From positions 245,529-309,528 of the forward strand of contig NZ_JACHON010000001.1 of NCBI RefSeq assembly GCF_014206945.1: a stretch of 64,000 nt of DNA. The letters are read 5' to 3'. This document shows, piece after piece, positions 48,823-59,339 of the stretch (within the stretch, counting starts at the first letter, position 1; each line of letters opens with the position of its first letter). A model generated the notes under the pieces. That model searched no databases and was not told where the DNA came from. It saw nothing but the letters and a program-made list of their open reading frames with translations. The DNA is from Gracilibacillus halotolerans (GTDB lineage Bacteria > Bacillota > Bacilli > Bacillales > Amphibacillaceae). The position numbers and the translations under genes are program-made.

Positions 48823-51800
48823 ATCAATTGTTGATCAAGAAGCACGCGATAAAATAAAGAATAATCTTACTACGAATTTTTTAATAGAAGCGGGTGCAGG
48901 CTCTGGTAAAACAACAAGTTTAGTGGGGCGAATGGTTAACTTAATCTATTCAGGTACTTGCCCTATTGAGAAAATCGTTGCTATCACATTTACGAGAAAA
49001 GCAGCCGATGAATTGAAACTCCGCTTTCAAGTGGAATTAGAAAAGAAATGGAAAGATGAAACGGATACCACGAAACAGAAAAGACTTAGTGTTGCAATTC
49101 AAAATATGGAAAAGTGCTTTATTGGTACCGTTCATTCCTTCTGTTCAAAACTATTAAGAGAAAGACCAATGGAAGCTAAGCTTGACATCAATTTTCAGGA
49201 ATTAGAAGAAGCGGAAGACGATGAGCTATTGGAAGAGGCATGGCATCTATACCTTTATCAGTTAAAAGATAGCCATGGACAAGAGTTAAAGGATGTTAAT
49301 GAGCTTGGGATTAATGAGGATGATTTATTTAATTACTTTAAGACAACGAAGATGAAGGATTACACAGACTTGGAATGGGTAACCAAGAGGATTGACAAAC
49401 CTGATTTGAAGTCATCCTTCCATTCATTTTCGCTTTTGATTAAGGAAGCTGCACGATTATTACCAAATGAGGAACCTGAAAAAGGTTATGACCCACTGCA
49501 AAAATCACTCATTAGTGCATTAATGAAAATTCGTCACATGGATGAAAGCAAGGATAATGATATAATGGTGATTTTTAAGCTATTTAACAAGAAGCTAAAG
49601 CCAACATTTAATCGTTGGAAACCTGAATATAAAGAAGACGTTAGGTACTATAGTGAAAAAATTACAGACGAATTTGAGAAATCTATAAAACCAATACTCC
49701 AATCGTGGTGGGAGTATTCTCATCCAATCGTCATCAAGTTTTTAGCGGGTGCCTTAGAAGCTTACGAAGAGTTGAAGCGGCAACGTTCCTTATTAAATTA
49801 TCAAGATTTACTTTTGAAAGCTACGTCCCTTTTGAAAGAAAATGCAGAGGTTAGAGGGTATTTTCAACAAAAATATCAATGCTTGCTTGTTGATGAATTC
49901 CAGGATACGGATCCTATTCAGGCCGAAATGATGTTTTTCCTAACTAGTGAAGACTTGCAAGAAAAAGTTTGGACAAACTGTAAGCCTAGAGCAGGTTCGT
50001 TATTTGTAGTTGGTGATCCTAAGCAGGCTATTTATCGATTCCGACGTGCAGATATTGATACGTATAACCGTGTTAAAGAGCTAATCGAGGAACATGGTGG
50101 GGAAGTCTTACAGCTAATAATGAACTTCCGAACCGTTAATACCGTTACAGAAAGCTTAAATCAAGTGTTTGAACAGCTCTTGCCAGAAAAGGAAACAACT
50201 TATCAAGCAGCTTATCGTGCCTTACATGCGTATCATGAGGATGACCGCACCTCTTTAACGGGTATTAAGCAAATTACCGTACCTGTAGATTATTCTAGGA
50301 AAAATGACGTACTCGCAAAAGATGCAGACAATATCGCACGCTATATCAAAGAGCGAATAAACGAGGGCTATCCAGCTAAAGATTTTATGGTATTAAATCG
50401 TTACAATGAAGGAATTGCAACGTATGCACAGGCAATCGAAGACTTAGGTATACCGGTGAGTGTTAGTGGTAGTATTCAAATTGGTGAGTTAATAGAGTTC
50501 CGTGACATGCTGACAGTCCTCGAAACATTTATTGATCCGACTGATTCTGTTGCGTTTGTAGCGACGCTTCGTAGCAATTTTTTCGGCATTAGTGATGAGG
50601 ATTTGTACCAGTGGAAACAAGCGAAAGGTTCCTTTACTTTGTACAGTGCCATTCCAGAGGATATACCGGAAGAAACAAAGAAAAAGTTCGAGCTTGCCCT
50701 AAGCAAACTTTCCACCTATCAAAAATGGATTCGAAATTTTACCCCAACGGTTGCGATAGAGAAGATTATGGAGGATATAGGTTTTTATGCCTTACTTGTC
50801 CATCACCAATTAGGAAAAGCTGCACATAAAAGCTTATTACAAATTCTCGAACGACTAAAGAAAGAAGAATCCATAGGGAATACAACGTATCATTCAATCT
50901 TCCAAACGTTTTGTCACATGGTGAATGAAAAAACGGAAGTAGCTAATCTAGAGCAAGATGCTAGTGCAGTACGTGTCATGAATATTCATAAGGCAAAGGG
51001 ACTTGAAGCACCAATTGTATTTTTGGCACATCCTAGTAAACAAGTGAAAACAGCATCAATCGTAGACAAACATATCAAAAGGGATGACCATGGCTCGAAA
51101 GGTTATTTTTCCTTTACTATCAACAAAAAGCCTGTCGCCCTTCCGTTAGAGTGGGACGCATGGAGAGAGGAAGAATTGAGTTATTTAATCGAAGAAGAGA
51201 TACGGATTCTGTATGTCGCTGCTACAAGAGCAGAAAAAGCATTAATTATAAGTTCTAGTGCGAAAAGTAATAAAAATAATCCTTGGAAAGAATTGTTGAC
51301 GATTGAGAATATCGAAGAAGTAGAAATAAGTGATGAAGAGTTATCAACAACCGAACCTGCCTATCTACATATAACAGACTATCATCGGGAAACAAGGAAT
51401 CCCTTGGACTGGCTAGATAAACGTAAAGAAGCAACGTATGAGTGGTGGAGTCCAACCGATGATAAGGGAGTTTTAGCGATGGAAAGGGAAGTTGGCGGTG
51501 GAAAGGAGTGGGGAACCGTCATTCATGATGTACTTGAGAAAGTCGTGCAGAAAGAAGACGTAACCCATTTTGTGCGAAATGCGCTGTCTAGGCACGATTT
51601 ACCTCTCGAACGGGAAGTAGAGGTTTATGAATATATCCAAGCTTTTAAGAACTCGGATATATGGATGATGCTGGATTCAGCCGAGGAAGTTCTTACAGAA
51701 GTGCCATTTAACCTCAAAGTATCTCAGGATGACCAGCTATATTCTCTGATGCCGATGGAGGACCAGCAGCAAGATGTCTATGTTACTGGGATAATTGATT

Positions 51801-52006
51801 TAATTTATAAGCTTGATGGGGAATGGTTTATTGTCGATTACAAAACCGACCGAGCAAAGAAAGCGAATGATTTTAGCAGGTTAAAAGATTTCTATCATGA
51901 ACAAATTCTGTTTTATCAAAACGCTTGGGAGCATATGACTGGGGAAAAGGTTAGAGATGTTAAGTTGTTTTTCTTTTCAGAAACTGTTGAAGAATCTTTG
52001 AAATAA
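48815..52006 (+). CDS. AddA-like UvrD-family helicase-nuclease
   Basis: 1063 residues, shorter than AddA (about 1240). Superfamily-1 helicase: Walker A AGAGSGKT at 26-33, Ia ITFTRKAADELKLRF, II LLVDEFQDTDPIQAEM, III VVGDPKQAIYRFRRADIDTY, V MNIHKAKGLEAP, VI ILYVAATRAEKAL. A C-terminal nuclease domain ends with ITGIIDLIYKLDGEWFIVDYKTDR, the Asp and D-Y-K of AddA/RecB nucleases. It is coupled to the AddB-like gene (ATG 48815 inside its end), so the products very likely form one complex for end resection or invading-DNA degradation. Position between McrBC and a type I system argues for defence. Confidence 0.85.
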   Translation: MSKSIVDQEARDKIKNNLTTNFLIEAGAGSGKTTSLVGRMVNLIYSGTCPIEKIVAITFTRKAADELKLRFQVELEKKWKDETDTTKQKRLSVAIQNMEKCFIGTVHSFCSKLLRERPMEAKLDINFQELEEAEDDELLEEAWHLYLYQLKDSHGQELKDVNELGINEDDLFNYFKTTKMKDYTDLEWVTKRIDKPDLKSSFHSFSLLIKEAARLLPNEEPEKGYDPLQKSLISALMKIRHMDESKDNDIMVIFKLFNKKLKPTFNRWKPEYKEDVRYYSEKITDEFEKSIKPILQSWWEYSHPIVIKFLAGALEAYEELKRQRSLLNYQDLLLKATSLLKENAEVRGYFQQKYQCLLVDEFQDTDPIQAEMMFFLTSEDLQEKVWTNCKPRAGSLFVVGDPKQAIYRFRRADIDTYNRVKELIEEHGGEVLQLIMNFRTVNTVTESLNQVFEQLLPEKETTYQAAYRALHAYHEDDRTSLTGIKQITVPVDYSRKNDVLAKDADNIARYIKERINEGYPAKDFMVLNRYNEGIATYAQAIEDLGIPVSVSGSIQIGELIEFRDMLTVLETFIDPTDSVAFVATLRSNFFGISDEDLYQWKQAKGSFTLYSAIPEDIPEETKKKFELALSKLSTYQKWIRNFTPTVAIEKIMEDIGFYALLVHHQLGKAAHKSLLQILERLKKEESIGNTTYHSIFQTFCHMVNEKTEVANLEQDASAVRVMNIHKAKGLEAPIVFLAHPSKQVKTASIVDKHIKRDDHGSKGYFSFTINKKPVALPLEWDAWREEELSYLIEEEIRILYVAATRAEKALIISSSAKSNKNNPWKELLTIENIEEVEISDEELSTTEPAYLHITDYHRETRNPLDWLDKRKEATYEWWSPTDDKGVLAMEREVGGGKEWGTVIHDVLEKVVQKEDVTHFVRNALSRHDLPLEREVEVYEYIQAFKNSDIWMMLDSAEEVLTEVPFNLKVSQDDQLYSLMPMEDQQQDVYVTGIIDLIYKLDGEWFIVDYKTDRAKKANDFSRLKDFYHEQILFYQNAWEHMTGEKVRDVKLFFFSETVEESLK

Positions 52007-52379
52007 ATGCAAGCGGCTATTCTATGCTGGCCCCTTTTAGTTATAAGGAAGGCGCAAAATGAGGATTCATCTAAGTATGCCAATGAGAACTTAATGGTAA
52101 TTGATTTGAATCAATGTATTTCGAACATCTTCAATAATAGCTTTTAGATGAACAACAATTAATGAATTCATCACGACAACATGTTATTCTAAGATATAAG
52201 TATCCATAATGAATTGGGATAAAAGACCTGGTTTGCAAATCATGATATGGAAGCATGATGATATGGATGCTACAAAACAAGTATTTAAATTAAAAAAAGT
52301 ATTGGAAAAAAATATCGACCTTCCATATAGGTTGGACAATATCTTACGAGAAAATAGATTTAATTGAGGGTGAAAGAGC
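52007..52379. other. Intergenic region before hsdM
   Basis: 373 bases with a perfect-arm palindrome ATTGATT-TG-AATCAAT at 52100-52115, which could be an operator, and one small reading frame (52209-52367). No convincing promoter or terminator was seen. Confidence 0.45.
52209..52367 (+). CDS. Small uncharacterised reading frame upstream of hsdM
   Basis: 52 codons from ATG 52209, ending 12 bases before hsdM. The product (MNWDKRPGLQIMIWKHDDMD...) is charged, probably helical, without membrane segment or cysteines. No family recognised and no good RBS (nearest AAGAT), so it may be a remnant of a longer gene. Low confidence that it is expressed. Confidence 0.3.
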   Translation: MNWDKRPGLQIMIWKHDDMDATKQVFKLKKVLEKNIDLPYRLDNILRENRFN

Positions 52380-54941
52380 ATGATTACATCAGATGATATT
52401 AAAAGAAGATTATGGGATGGTGCTAATGATCTAAGAGGGTCAATGGATGCCAGCCGTTATAAGGATTATATGTTAGGTTTAATGTTCTATAAGTTCCTTA
52501 GTGATAAAACACTTGAAACTTTTGTAACAACAAGTGGTACGAAAGGGAATGAGGAAGAAATTGTCCAAGCTTATGAACAGGCTTACGAAAGTTATGGGGA
52601 CAATCTCATCAATATGATTCAAAATGTGCTTGGATATTATGTATTACCTCAACACTTATACCAGACATGGTTAAAAGATATTCGTGAAGGTACATTTGAA
52701 TTAGAGAAAGTAACAGAGAGTTTACAAAGTTTCGAGCGTACGGTTGCTACAACTGGAGATATTGATGATTTTAAAGGACTTTTTTCTAGTTCGACGATTG
52801 ATTTAACAGATACTGCTTTAGGAAGTAATTTGAACGCTCGAAGTAAAAACATTCGTAAATTAATTGAGTTATTTGCTGATTTAGACATGGTAGCACTCCA
52901 AAAAGGTGATGTGTTAGGGGATGCTTACGAATATTTAATCGGACAATTTGCGATGGAATCAGGAAAAAAAGCTGGAGAGTTCTATACGCCACGTCAAGTA
53001 AGTGAAGTCATGGCACAAATTGTTGCTAAAACTACGAAGGTAAAATCGATCTATGACCCTACGGTTGGATCGGGTTCCTTACTTTTAACAGTTAGTCGAC
53101 ATTTAACAGAAGATAACCGAAAAGATCTCCATTACTATGGGCAAGAAAAAAATACGGCTACCTATAACTTAACTCGAATGAATCTGTTATTACATGGTGT
53201 TCGACCGGAAAAAATGACTGTGAAAAATGGTGATACATTAGGGCAAGATTGGCCTGAAGATCCAGAACGTCCCAATGAAGGTGTTCAGTTTGATGCGGTC
53301 GTGATGAATCCACCATACTCGGTTAAAAATTGGAATCAAGAAGATATAAAAGTAACAGACCCACGTTTTGAAGTTGCAGGCGTTTTACCACCAGATTCCA
53401 AAGGTGATTATGCATTTTTATTACACGGTTTATTCCATTTGGGGCAAGAAGGTACGATGGCAATTGTACTTCCACATGGTGTGTTATTCCGTGGAGGGGC
53501 AGAAGGGGAAATTCGTAAACGATTATTAGAGAAGAATTATATTGATACAATCATCGGCTTGCCAGATAAATTGTTTACCAATACAGGCATTCCTGTAACG
53601 GTAATGATTTTGAAAAAGAACAGAAAGCTAGATGATCCTGTTCTTATGATTGATGCTTCTAAATCGTTTGTAAAAGAAGGAAAGCAGCACGTCTTACAAG
53701 AGAAAGATATCGCTAAAATTGTAGATACATATATCGAACGCACGAATGTACCAGGTTATAGTTATCTAGCAACGAAAAAAGACATTATAGAAAATGAATA
53801 TAATCTAAATATTCCACGTTATATTGAAGCGGTAGAAGAAGAAATTCCCCATGATGTAGATGCACATTTATATGGTGGTATTCCATTAAGCCAAATAGAA
53901 AATTTAATAGTACTAAACGAAATGACGAAAGATGTTTTATATAATTCACTTACTGAAGTACGTCCGGGCTATGTGGAATTAGCACAATCAGTTGAAGACT
54001 TAACAGAGGAAGTATTAACGCATGAAAATGTACAAAAACAAGTCGCAGCATTAACAGAAGCAACGCAATCCTATATGGATGCCTATTGGGAAAAGTTAAA
54101 AACAGTGGCTGATGTAAATGATATTGAACCCTTAAAAGAAGAAATGTTGACGGAAATTAAACAGCTATTGAAACAATTTAATCACGTTAATACGTATGAT
54201 GGTTATCAAATTATTGCGGTGTTATGGGAAAATACATTATCCCAAGATATAGAGAAAATTGCCATTAGTGACTTTTATACAGTAGGAAAAACACGTGAAG
54301 CGAACATGGTTACAAAAGGTTCTGGTAAAACGAAGCGAACAGAACAAGATGGTTGGGTTGGAGCAATAGTGCCGAATGAACTTATATTAAAGGAACTTTA
54401 TGCAGAGGAACTAAGTGATGTGGAAACACAAAAAGAAGCTCTAGCAGCTATTAATGATGAAATAAATGAACTCGTTGAAGCAGCAAAAGTAGAAGAAAGT
54501 GAAGAAGCGCAAATTTTTGGTGATGCATTAAATGCTAGAGAAGACGACTTTACTTTATCAGCGGTAAAAGCAGAATTAAAGAAAGTTGCAAATGATACAG
54601 ATGAATATGTCTTATTAGGCAAGGTTAGAAAACTATTAGATGAAAGATCATCTTTAACCAAAGCAATTAGAGAAAAAGAAAAAGCATTGACTGAACATGT
54701 TGAAGAAAGAATAGAAAACTTAACGAATAAAGAAATCGATCAACTCATGTATAAAAAGTGGTTTGGTTCATTAATAGAAGACACCACAAAACTTGTAGAA
54801 GTACCTCTTAAAAATGAACTAGATACATTGAAAGAGTTAAAGGAAAGATATGCTGATACGTTAGAAACCATTGAAGAAGAAAGTAAATCACTGGAAGAGC
54901 AGTTTGAAGTAATGATGCAAGAGCTGGTGGTGACGGAATGA
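52380..54941 (+). CDS. hsdM: Type I restriction-modification methyltransferase subunit HsdM
   Basis: 853 residues, clearly longer than the common 500-540. N-terminal HsdM helical domain (1-150), then the N6-adenine methyltransferase: SAM motif DPTVGSGSLL at 226-235 and catalytic NPPYS at 310-314, with GEFYTPRQVSEVM before. Residues about 500-853 are an added, mostly helical and coiled-coil-rich region (many Glu/Lys, with a YDGYQIIAVLWENTLSQDI block) that I cannot assign. GAGGGTGAAAG lies before ATG 52380. It overlaps hsdS by 4 bases (ATGA). Confidence 0.93.
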   Translation: MITSDDIKRRLWDGANDLRGSMDASRYKDYMLGLMFYKFLSDKTLETFVTTSGTKGNEEEIVQAYEQAYESYGDNLINMIQNVLGYYVLPQHLYQTWLKDIREGTFELEKVTESLQSFERTVATTGDIDDFKGLFSSSTIDLTDTALGSNLNARSKNIRKLIELFADLDMVALQKGDVLGDAYEYLIGQFAMESGKKAGEFYTPRQVSEVMAQIVAKTTKVKSIYDPTVGSGSLLLTVSRHLTEDNRKDLHYYGQEKNTATYNLTRMNLLLHGVRPEKMTVKNGDTLGQDWPEDPERPNEGVQFDAVVMNPPYSVKNWNQEDIKVTDPRFEVAGVLPPDSKGDYAFLLHGLFHLGQEGTMAIVLPHGVLFRGGAEGEIRKRLLEKNYIDTIIGLPDKLFTNTGIPVTVMILKKNRKLDDPVLMIDASKSFVKEGKQHVLQEKDIAKIVDTYIERTNVPGYSYLATKKDIIENEYNLNIPRYIEAVEEEIPHDVDAHLYGGIPLSQIENLIVLNEMTKDVLYNSLTEVRPGYVELAQSVEDLTEEVLTHENVQKQVAALTEATQSYMDAYWEKLKTVADVNDIEPLKEEMLTEIKQLLKQFNHVNTYDGYQIIAVLWENTLSQDIEKIAISDFYTVGKTREANMVTKGSGKTKRTEQDGWVGAIVPNELILKELYAEELSDVETQKEALAAINDEINELVEAAKVEESEEAQIFGDALNAREDDFTLSAVKAELKKVANDTDEYVLLGKVRKLLDERSSLTKAIREKEKALTEHVEERIENLTNKEIDQLMYKKWFGSLIEDTTKLVEVPLKNELDTLKELKERYADTLETIEEESKSLEEQFEVMMQELVVTE

Positions 54942-56182
54942 TGGAAGAAATGAAATTGGTACCGAGAAGAAGAGTTGCAGGAACTGTAGGAAATTGGACA
55001 GAAAGTAAACTAGGGGAACTATCGATTTTTTCAAAGGGAAAAGGCTATTCAAAGAAAGACCTCAGAGACTCGGGACATCCATTAATTTTATATGGTAGGT
55101 TATATACAAATTATGAAACTATCATAAATAGTGTAGATACCTACACAGTAAAGCAAGAAAATTCTGTAATAAGTAAGGGCGGGGAGGTTGTAGTTCCTTC
55201 TTCTGGTGAAACAAAGGAAGATATTGCACGGGCATCAGTGATTGCCAAGGCTAATATAATACTTGGTGGAGATTTAAACATAATTAAAACATCAAATAAG
55301 TTAGACCCTGTATTTTTAGCGTTAAGTATGTCAAACGGAGCACCTCAGAAAGAATTGATTAAACTTGCGCAAGGGTCTTCAGTTGTTCATATTTATAATG
55401 AAGATTTAATGAATGTTACGTTATACTACCCACATATTAAAGAACAACAAAAAATCGGGGAGTTTTTTAAGGTTTTAGATGAAAGAATTGCAAATCAAGA
55501 ACGGAAGATCTCTAAAGTAAAGGCATTAAAGTCTGCTTATTTAACCGAAATGTTCCCACAAGAAGGAGAAACAGTTCCTAAGAGAAGATTTAAAGGGTTT
55601 GAAGGTGAATGGAAAACGATTAAACTTGGAAGTATAGGTACTACATTTTCCGGACTATCAGGGAAAACAAAAAAGGATTTTGGTCATGGAACAGCTGAAT
55701 TTGTTACTTACATGAACGTTTTTAGTAATACAATATCAGATATAAAAGCTACAGAAAAAGTAATAAGGGATGATAAACAAACACAGTTAAAGTATGGAGA
55801 TTTACTATTTACTACATCTTCTGAGACGCCAAATGAGGTAGGAATGTCTTCAGTGTGGTTAGATGATAGATCAAATGTATATTTAAACAGTTTTTGCTTT
55901 GGGCTAAGACCTTCTGTATATCTGGATTATTATTTTATGGGTTACCTGTTAAGAGCAAAAATATTTCGTAAACAAATGAAAACTTTAGCACAAGGTATAT
56001 CTAGATATAATATTTCTAAAAATAGAGTAATGGAAATCAATATAAAATTACCATCCGTAAAAGAACAACAAAAAATCGGTCAGTTCTTCAAAAACCTAGA
56101 TAATCAAATTACAACTAAAGAGAAAAAGCTAGAAAAGCTAAAGAAAATGAAAGAGGCATATTTAGAAGAGATGTTTGTGTAG
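54938..56182 (+). CDS. hsdS: Type I restriction-modification specificity subunit HsdS
   Basis: 414 residues with two target-recognition domains (about 15-165 and 220-365), each followed by a near-repeat coiled-coil spacer: EQQKIGEFFKVLDERI ... SAYLTEMF and EQQKIGQFFKNLDNQI ... EAYLEEMF. These internal repeats are normal for HsdS and let half-subunits recombine. Both ATG 54938 and 54941 are possible; the first makes ATGA coupling with hsdM. Recognition sequence cannot be deduced. Confidence 0.95.
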   Translation: MMEEMKLVPRRRVAGTVGNWTESKLGELSIFSKGKGYSKKDLRDSGHPLILYGRLYTNYETIINSVDTYTVKQENSVISKGGEVVVPSSGETKEDIARASVIAKANIILGGDLNIIKTSNKLDPVFLALSMSNGAPQKELIKLAQGSSVVHIYNEDLMNVTLYYPHIKEQQKIGEFFKVLDERIANQERKISKVKALKSAYLTEMFPQEGETVPKRRFKGFEGEWKTIKLGSIGTTFSGLSGKTKKDFGHGTAEFVTYMNVFSNTISDIKATEKVIRDDKQTQLKYGDLLFTTSSETPNEVGMSSVWLDDRSNVYLNSFCFGLRPSVYLDYYFMGYLLRAKIFRKQMKTLAQGISRYNISKNRVMEINIKLPSVKEQQKIGQFFKNLDNQITTKEKKLEKLKKMKEAYLEEMFV

Positions 56183-56197
56183 AGAGGAGGCTATTCA

Positions 56198-59100
56198 ATG
56201 AGCAATGGGCGAAAGAATGCGGCTGAAAAAGCTTTTCAAGACAAGTTCGTTGCAAAATTACAACAATATAAATGGAATGCACCAGATTTTCTCGATGGAA
56301 ACAGACAAAAAGTAACGGTACAAGATTTAGTCAATCATTGGCGCAAGGAACTAAATCGAATGAATGCAGATGTCTTGGAGAGTGTTCCTTTAACAGATAA
56401 TGAATTTGCTCAGGTAATGGCAAAAGTATCGCAAATTGATAACAGTTATGAAGCGGCAAAGTTATTAGCAATGGAACAATCGACTGGGAAGATTGATGGC
56501 ATTTATCGAGATGCTCATCCAGACGTAACACGTGAACAAATTACATTGACCATCTTTAAAAAAGCACAAGTTCGTGGCGGAGATTCGAGCTATAATATCG
56601 CTAGAGAAGTAGAAACACCAAACGGAAATCGTTTTGATATTGTTTTGCTCATTAATGGTTTACCACTCATTAACATTGAACAAAAGCGTACAGATAAATC
56701 ATTAGAAGCAGCATTTAATCAGTTCAAACGTTATTATGCAGACGGTGAATATGTGAATAATTTCATGGCATTTTCACAAATGATGGTGATGACGTCAGAA
56801 GTAGCTACTCGTTACTTTGCAACTCCAAAGTCCATTCAAGCGTTTAATCCAAGTTTTGTTTTTCATTGGGCAGACAAACATAATCAACCGATCAATCATT
56901 GGGAAGATGTCATTGGTCACTTCTTAATGATTCCGATGGCACACCAAATGGTTGGCGATTATTTAGTCATTGACGAAGCAAGAGAAGAGGAAAATCGTAA
57001 ACATATGTTATTACGGCCTTATCAAGTACATGCCTTACAAGCTATCGAAGGTGCTGCACTAGGATGGGATAATGAGGATAAAATGCCTCATGGTGGATTT
57101 GTTTGGCATACAACAGGTTCTGGTAAAACGATCACGAGTTTTAAAACAGCTTTATTTTTATCAACCAGAGCAGGTTTTGATAACGTTGTTTTCTTAGTTG
57201 ATCGTAAGGAGCTTGACAGTCGTACGAGTGATAATTTCAAAGCATATGCACAATACGAATCAGTAACCGTTGATGATACAGCACATACCTATCAATTACG
57301 TAAACTACTATCATCTGCTAGTACAGGTATCGTTGTAACGACAACGTTTAAGTTAAATAACCTTGTGAAAGATTTAGTTGAAGCGAAGGATGATAGTTTA
57401 GCAAATAAGAAAATCGTCTTTATTATTGATGAAGCTCACCGAACGACAATGGGTGACATGATGGTAACCATTAAAAATTACTTCCGGAAAAATGGTCTGT
57501 TTTATGGATTTACTGGGACCCCCTTATTTGACGAGAATAAGATAAAAGGAATGGTCAATGAAAAGAGTGAACTCATCGACACAACAGAAAAGCTTTTCGG
57601 GCCACTATTGCATCAATATACGATAGATGAAGCGATAGCAGACAAAAACGTGTTAGGATTTCATGTTGACTATATAAACACCGGAGAGTTTGAAAGCTAT
57701 GATACATTACGCGAGAAAATTGTTGAGTATAAACTAGCTGAACAACCAGATATACCGAAAAGAAAACTCGAACGAGAAGTATATGAACTTTCTGAGTTAG
57801 AAGTTGAAAAGGAAGCAAGAAATCGGAAAATATTGTTTTACCATGATGAGACGCATATTCCTAGGGTGGTTGAGGAAATATTAAACAACTGGGATGACCA
57901 ATCACAACATAAAGTTTTTAATGCCATTTTAACGGTCGCATTTAAGCACCGGGTAATAGCTTACTATGAAGAGTTTAAAAAGCAATTAGCAGAACGTGAT
58001 GATATTGCGATTAACGTGGCGATGACATTTAGTTTTGGAACAGATGCGGATAAAGAACCTACCGACCCGGAACTAATTAAAACGATGTTTAAGGATTATG
58101 CAGCGTTCACTGGAATTGAATATGCTTACGGTGATAAACGACGAGGAGAAGAAGCCTATTATGAAGATGTCGTTGAACGAGCAACACGCGGAGGAAGTGG
58201 TCGGAATCCGAAAAACATTGACCTTGTTATTGTTGCAGATCAGTTACTAACAGGTTATGATTCTAAATTTATTAATACGTTATATGTGGATCGTTCACTT
58301 GCACTACAAGGATTAATTCAAGCCTATTCACGAACAAACCGTATTTATGGGAAGGAAAAGGAATTTGGTACTATTATTAACTTCCAATACCCAAGAATAA
58401 CGGAAGAAACAGTAAATGATGCACTAATTTTATATGGAAGTGGCGGAAAGAGTAGTAAGGCAATTGTAGAACCTTATCCTGTAGCTGTAGATGAATTTGT
58501 AAAATCTTCACAAGAAGTGATGGATATTTTACAAGATCCAACGGCATGGCAAGCCTTAGAAAAAGATGAAGAGGCAAAGGAAATCTTCGTAAAAGCTTTT
58601 AAAAAGGCGAACAGTCAACTAAATACGATTCAGCAATATTATGAATTTGCTTGGGTAGACGAAGCATTCGGTATAACAGAGCATGAGTGGATGCGTTATG
58701 TCGGTGCCTATCGTAACGTAACGAGAGATGATAATCCGGACGATAATCCAGAAGATTTACCGGTATTGCCTTTAGGTGAAACAAAACTAGCTGGTACCCA
58801 AAAAATTGATGCGTATTATATTATTCAATTAATCGGGGATAAAGCCACTTCAACAGATGGAAAACAAATAGTTGATGCAGAAACATTACGGATTGTTTAT
58901 CAACATATCGAAGAACTAAGTAATATGGGGGATTTTGAACAAGCAGAGCTCTTGAAACAATTTGTTGAAGAGGAATTAATACCTGGGAATATAGCGAGTG
59001 ATATGAACTTTGATGATGCATATGAAGAATGGAAGCGAAGCAAATTACGCGCTGAAATATATAAGATTTCACAAGAATGGGGTATCGACGAAGTCATATT

Positions 59101-59287
59101 TGAAAGATCAGTAGAGTCTTATTCTACTGCCAATCCAAAAGAAATTCCTTATATTGATGACATCACGAGAACTGTGGATTACTATTCTATTAAGCATCCG
59201 AAAACAAGTAATCAATTAGAGCATAATATAGAACTAATGAAAGTATTACCAGAGATTGTACCGAAAATTAAAAGGAAGTATAAATAA
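56198..59287 (+). CDS. hsdR: Type I restriction enzyme endonuclease/translocase HsdR
   Basis: 1029 residues. N-terminal PD-(D/E)xK nuclease with Asp147 and E161-Q-K163 (FDIVLLINGLPLINIEQK); SF2 translocase with Walker A TTGSGKT at 305-311, FIIDEAHRT, and later ADQLLTGYDSKF and LIQAYSRTNRIYG motifs; helical C-terminus. Start has GAGAGGAGG 10 bases ahead, 15 bases after hsdS, completing an hsdM-S-R operon. Nothing suggests damage, so the system should be active. Confidence 0.95.
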   Translation: MSNGRKNAAEKAFQDKFVAKLQQYKWNAPDFLDGNRQKVTVQDLVNHWRKELNRMNADVLESVPLTDNEFAQVMAKVSQIDNSYEAAKLLAMEQSTGKIDGIYRDAHPDVTREQITLTIFKKAQVRGGDSSYNIAREVETPNGNRFDIVLLINGLPLINIEQKRTDKSLEAAFNQFKRYYADGEYVNNFMAFSQMMVMTSEVATRYFATPKSIQAFNPSFVFHWADKHNQPINHWEDVIGHFLMIPMAHQMVGDYLVIDEAREEENRKHMLLRPYQVHALQAIEGAALGWDNEDKMPHGGFVWHTTGSGKTITSFKTALFLSTRAGFDNVVFLVDRKELDSRTSDNFKAYAQYESVTVDDTAHTYQLRKLLSSASTGIVVTTTFKLNNLVKDLVEAKDDSLANKKIVFIIDEAHRTTMGDMMVTIKNYFRKNGLFYGFTGTPLFDENKIKGMVNEKSELIDTTEKLFGPLLHQYTIDEAIADKNVLGFHVDYINTGEFESYDTLREKIVEYKLAEQPDIPKRKLEREVYELSELEVEKEARNRKILFYHDETHIPRVVEEILNNWDDQSQHKVFNAILTVAFKHRVIAYYEEFKKQLAERDDIAINVAMTFSFGTDADKEPTDPELIKTMFKDYAAFTGIEYAYGDKRRGEEAYYEDVVERATRGGSGRNPKNIDLVIVADQLLTGYDSKFINTLYVDRSLALQGLIQAYSRTNRIYGKEKEFGTIINFQYPRITEETVNDALILYGSGGKSSKAIVEPYPVAVDEFVKSSQEVMDILQDPTAWQALEKDEEAKEIFVKAFKKANSQLNTIQQYYEFAWVDEAFGITEHEWMRYVGAYRNVTRDDNPDDNPEDLPVLPLGETKLAGTQKIDAYYIIQLIGDKATSTDGKQIVDAETLRIVYQHIEELSNMGDFEQAELLKQFVEEELIPGNIASDMNFDDAYEEWKRSKLRAEIYKISQEWGIDEVIFERSVESYSTANPKEIPYIDDITRTVDYYSIKHPKTSNQLEHNIELMKVLPEIVPKIKRKYK

Positions 59288-59339
59288 AAAAGCGGTTCGT
59301 GTCACCATTTAAATAGAGAATATAACAAAGTGTAGCAAT

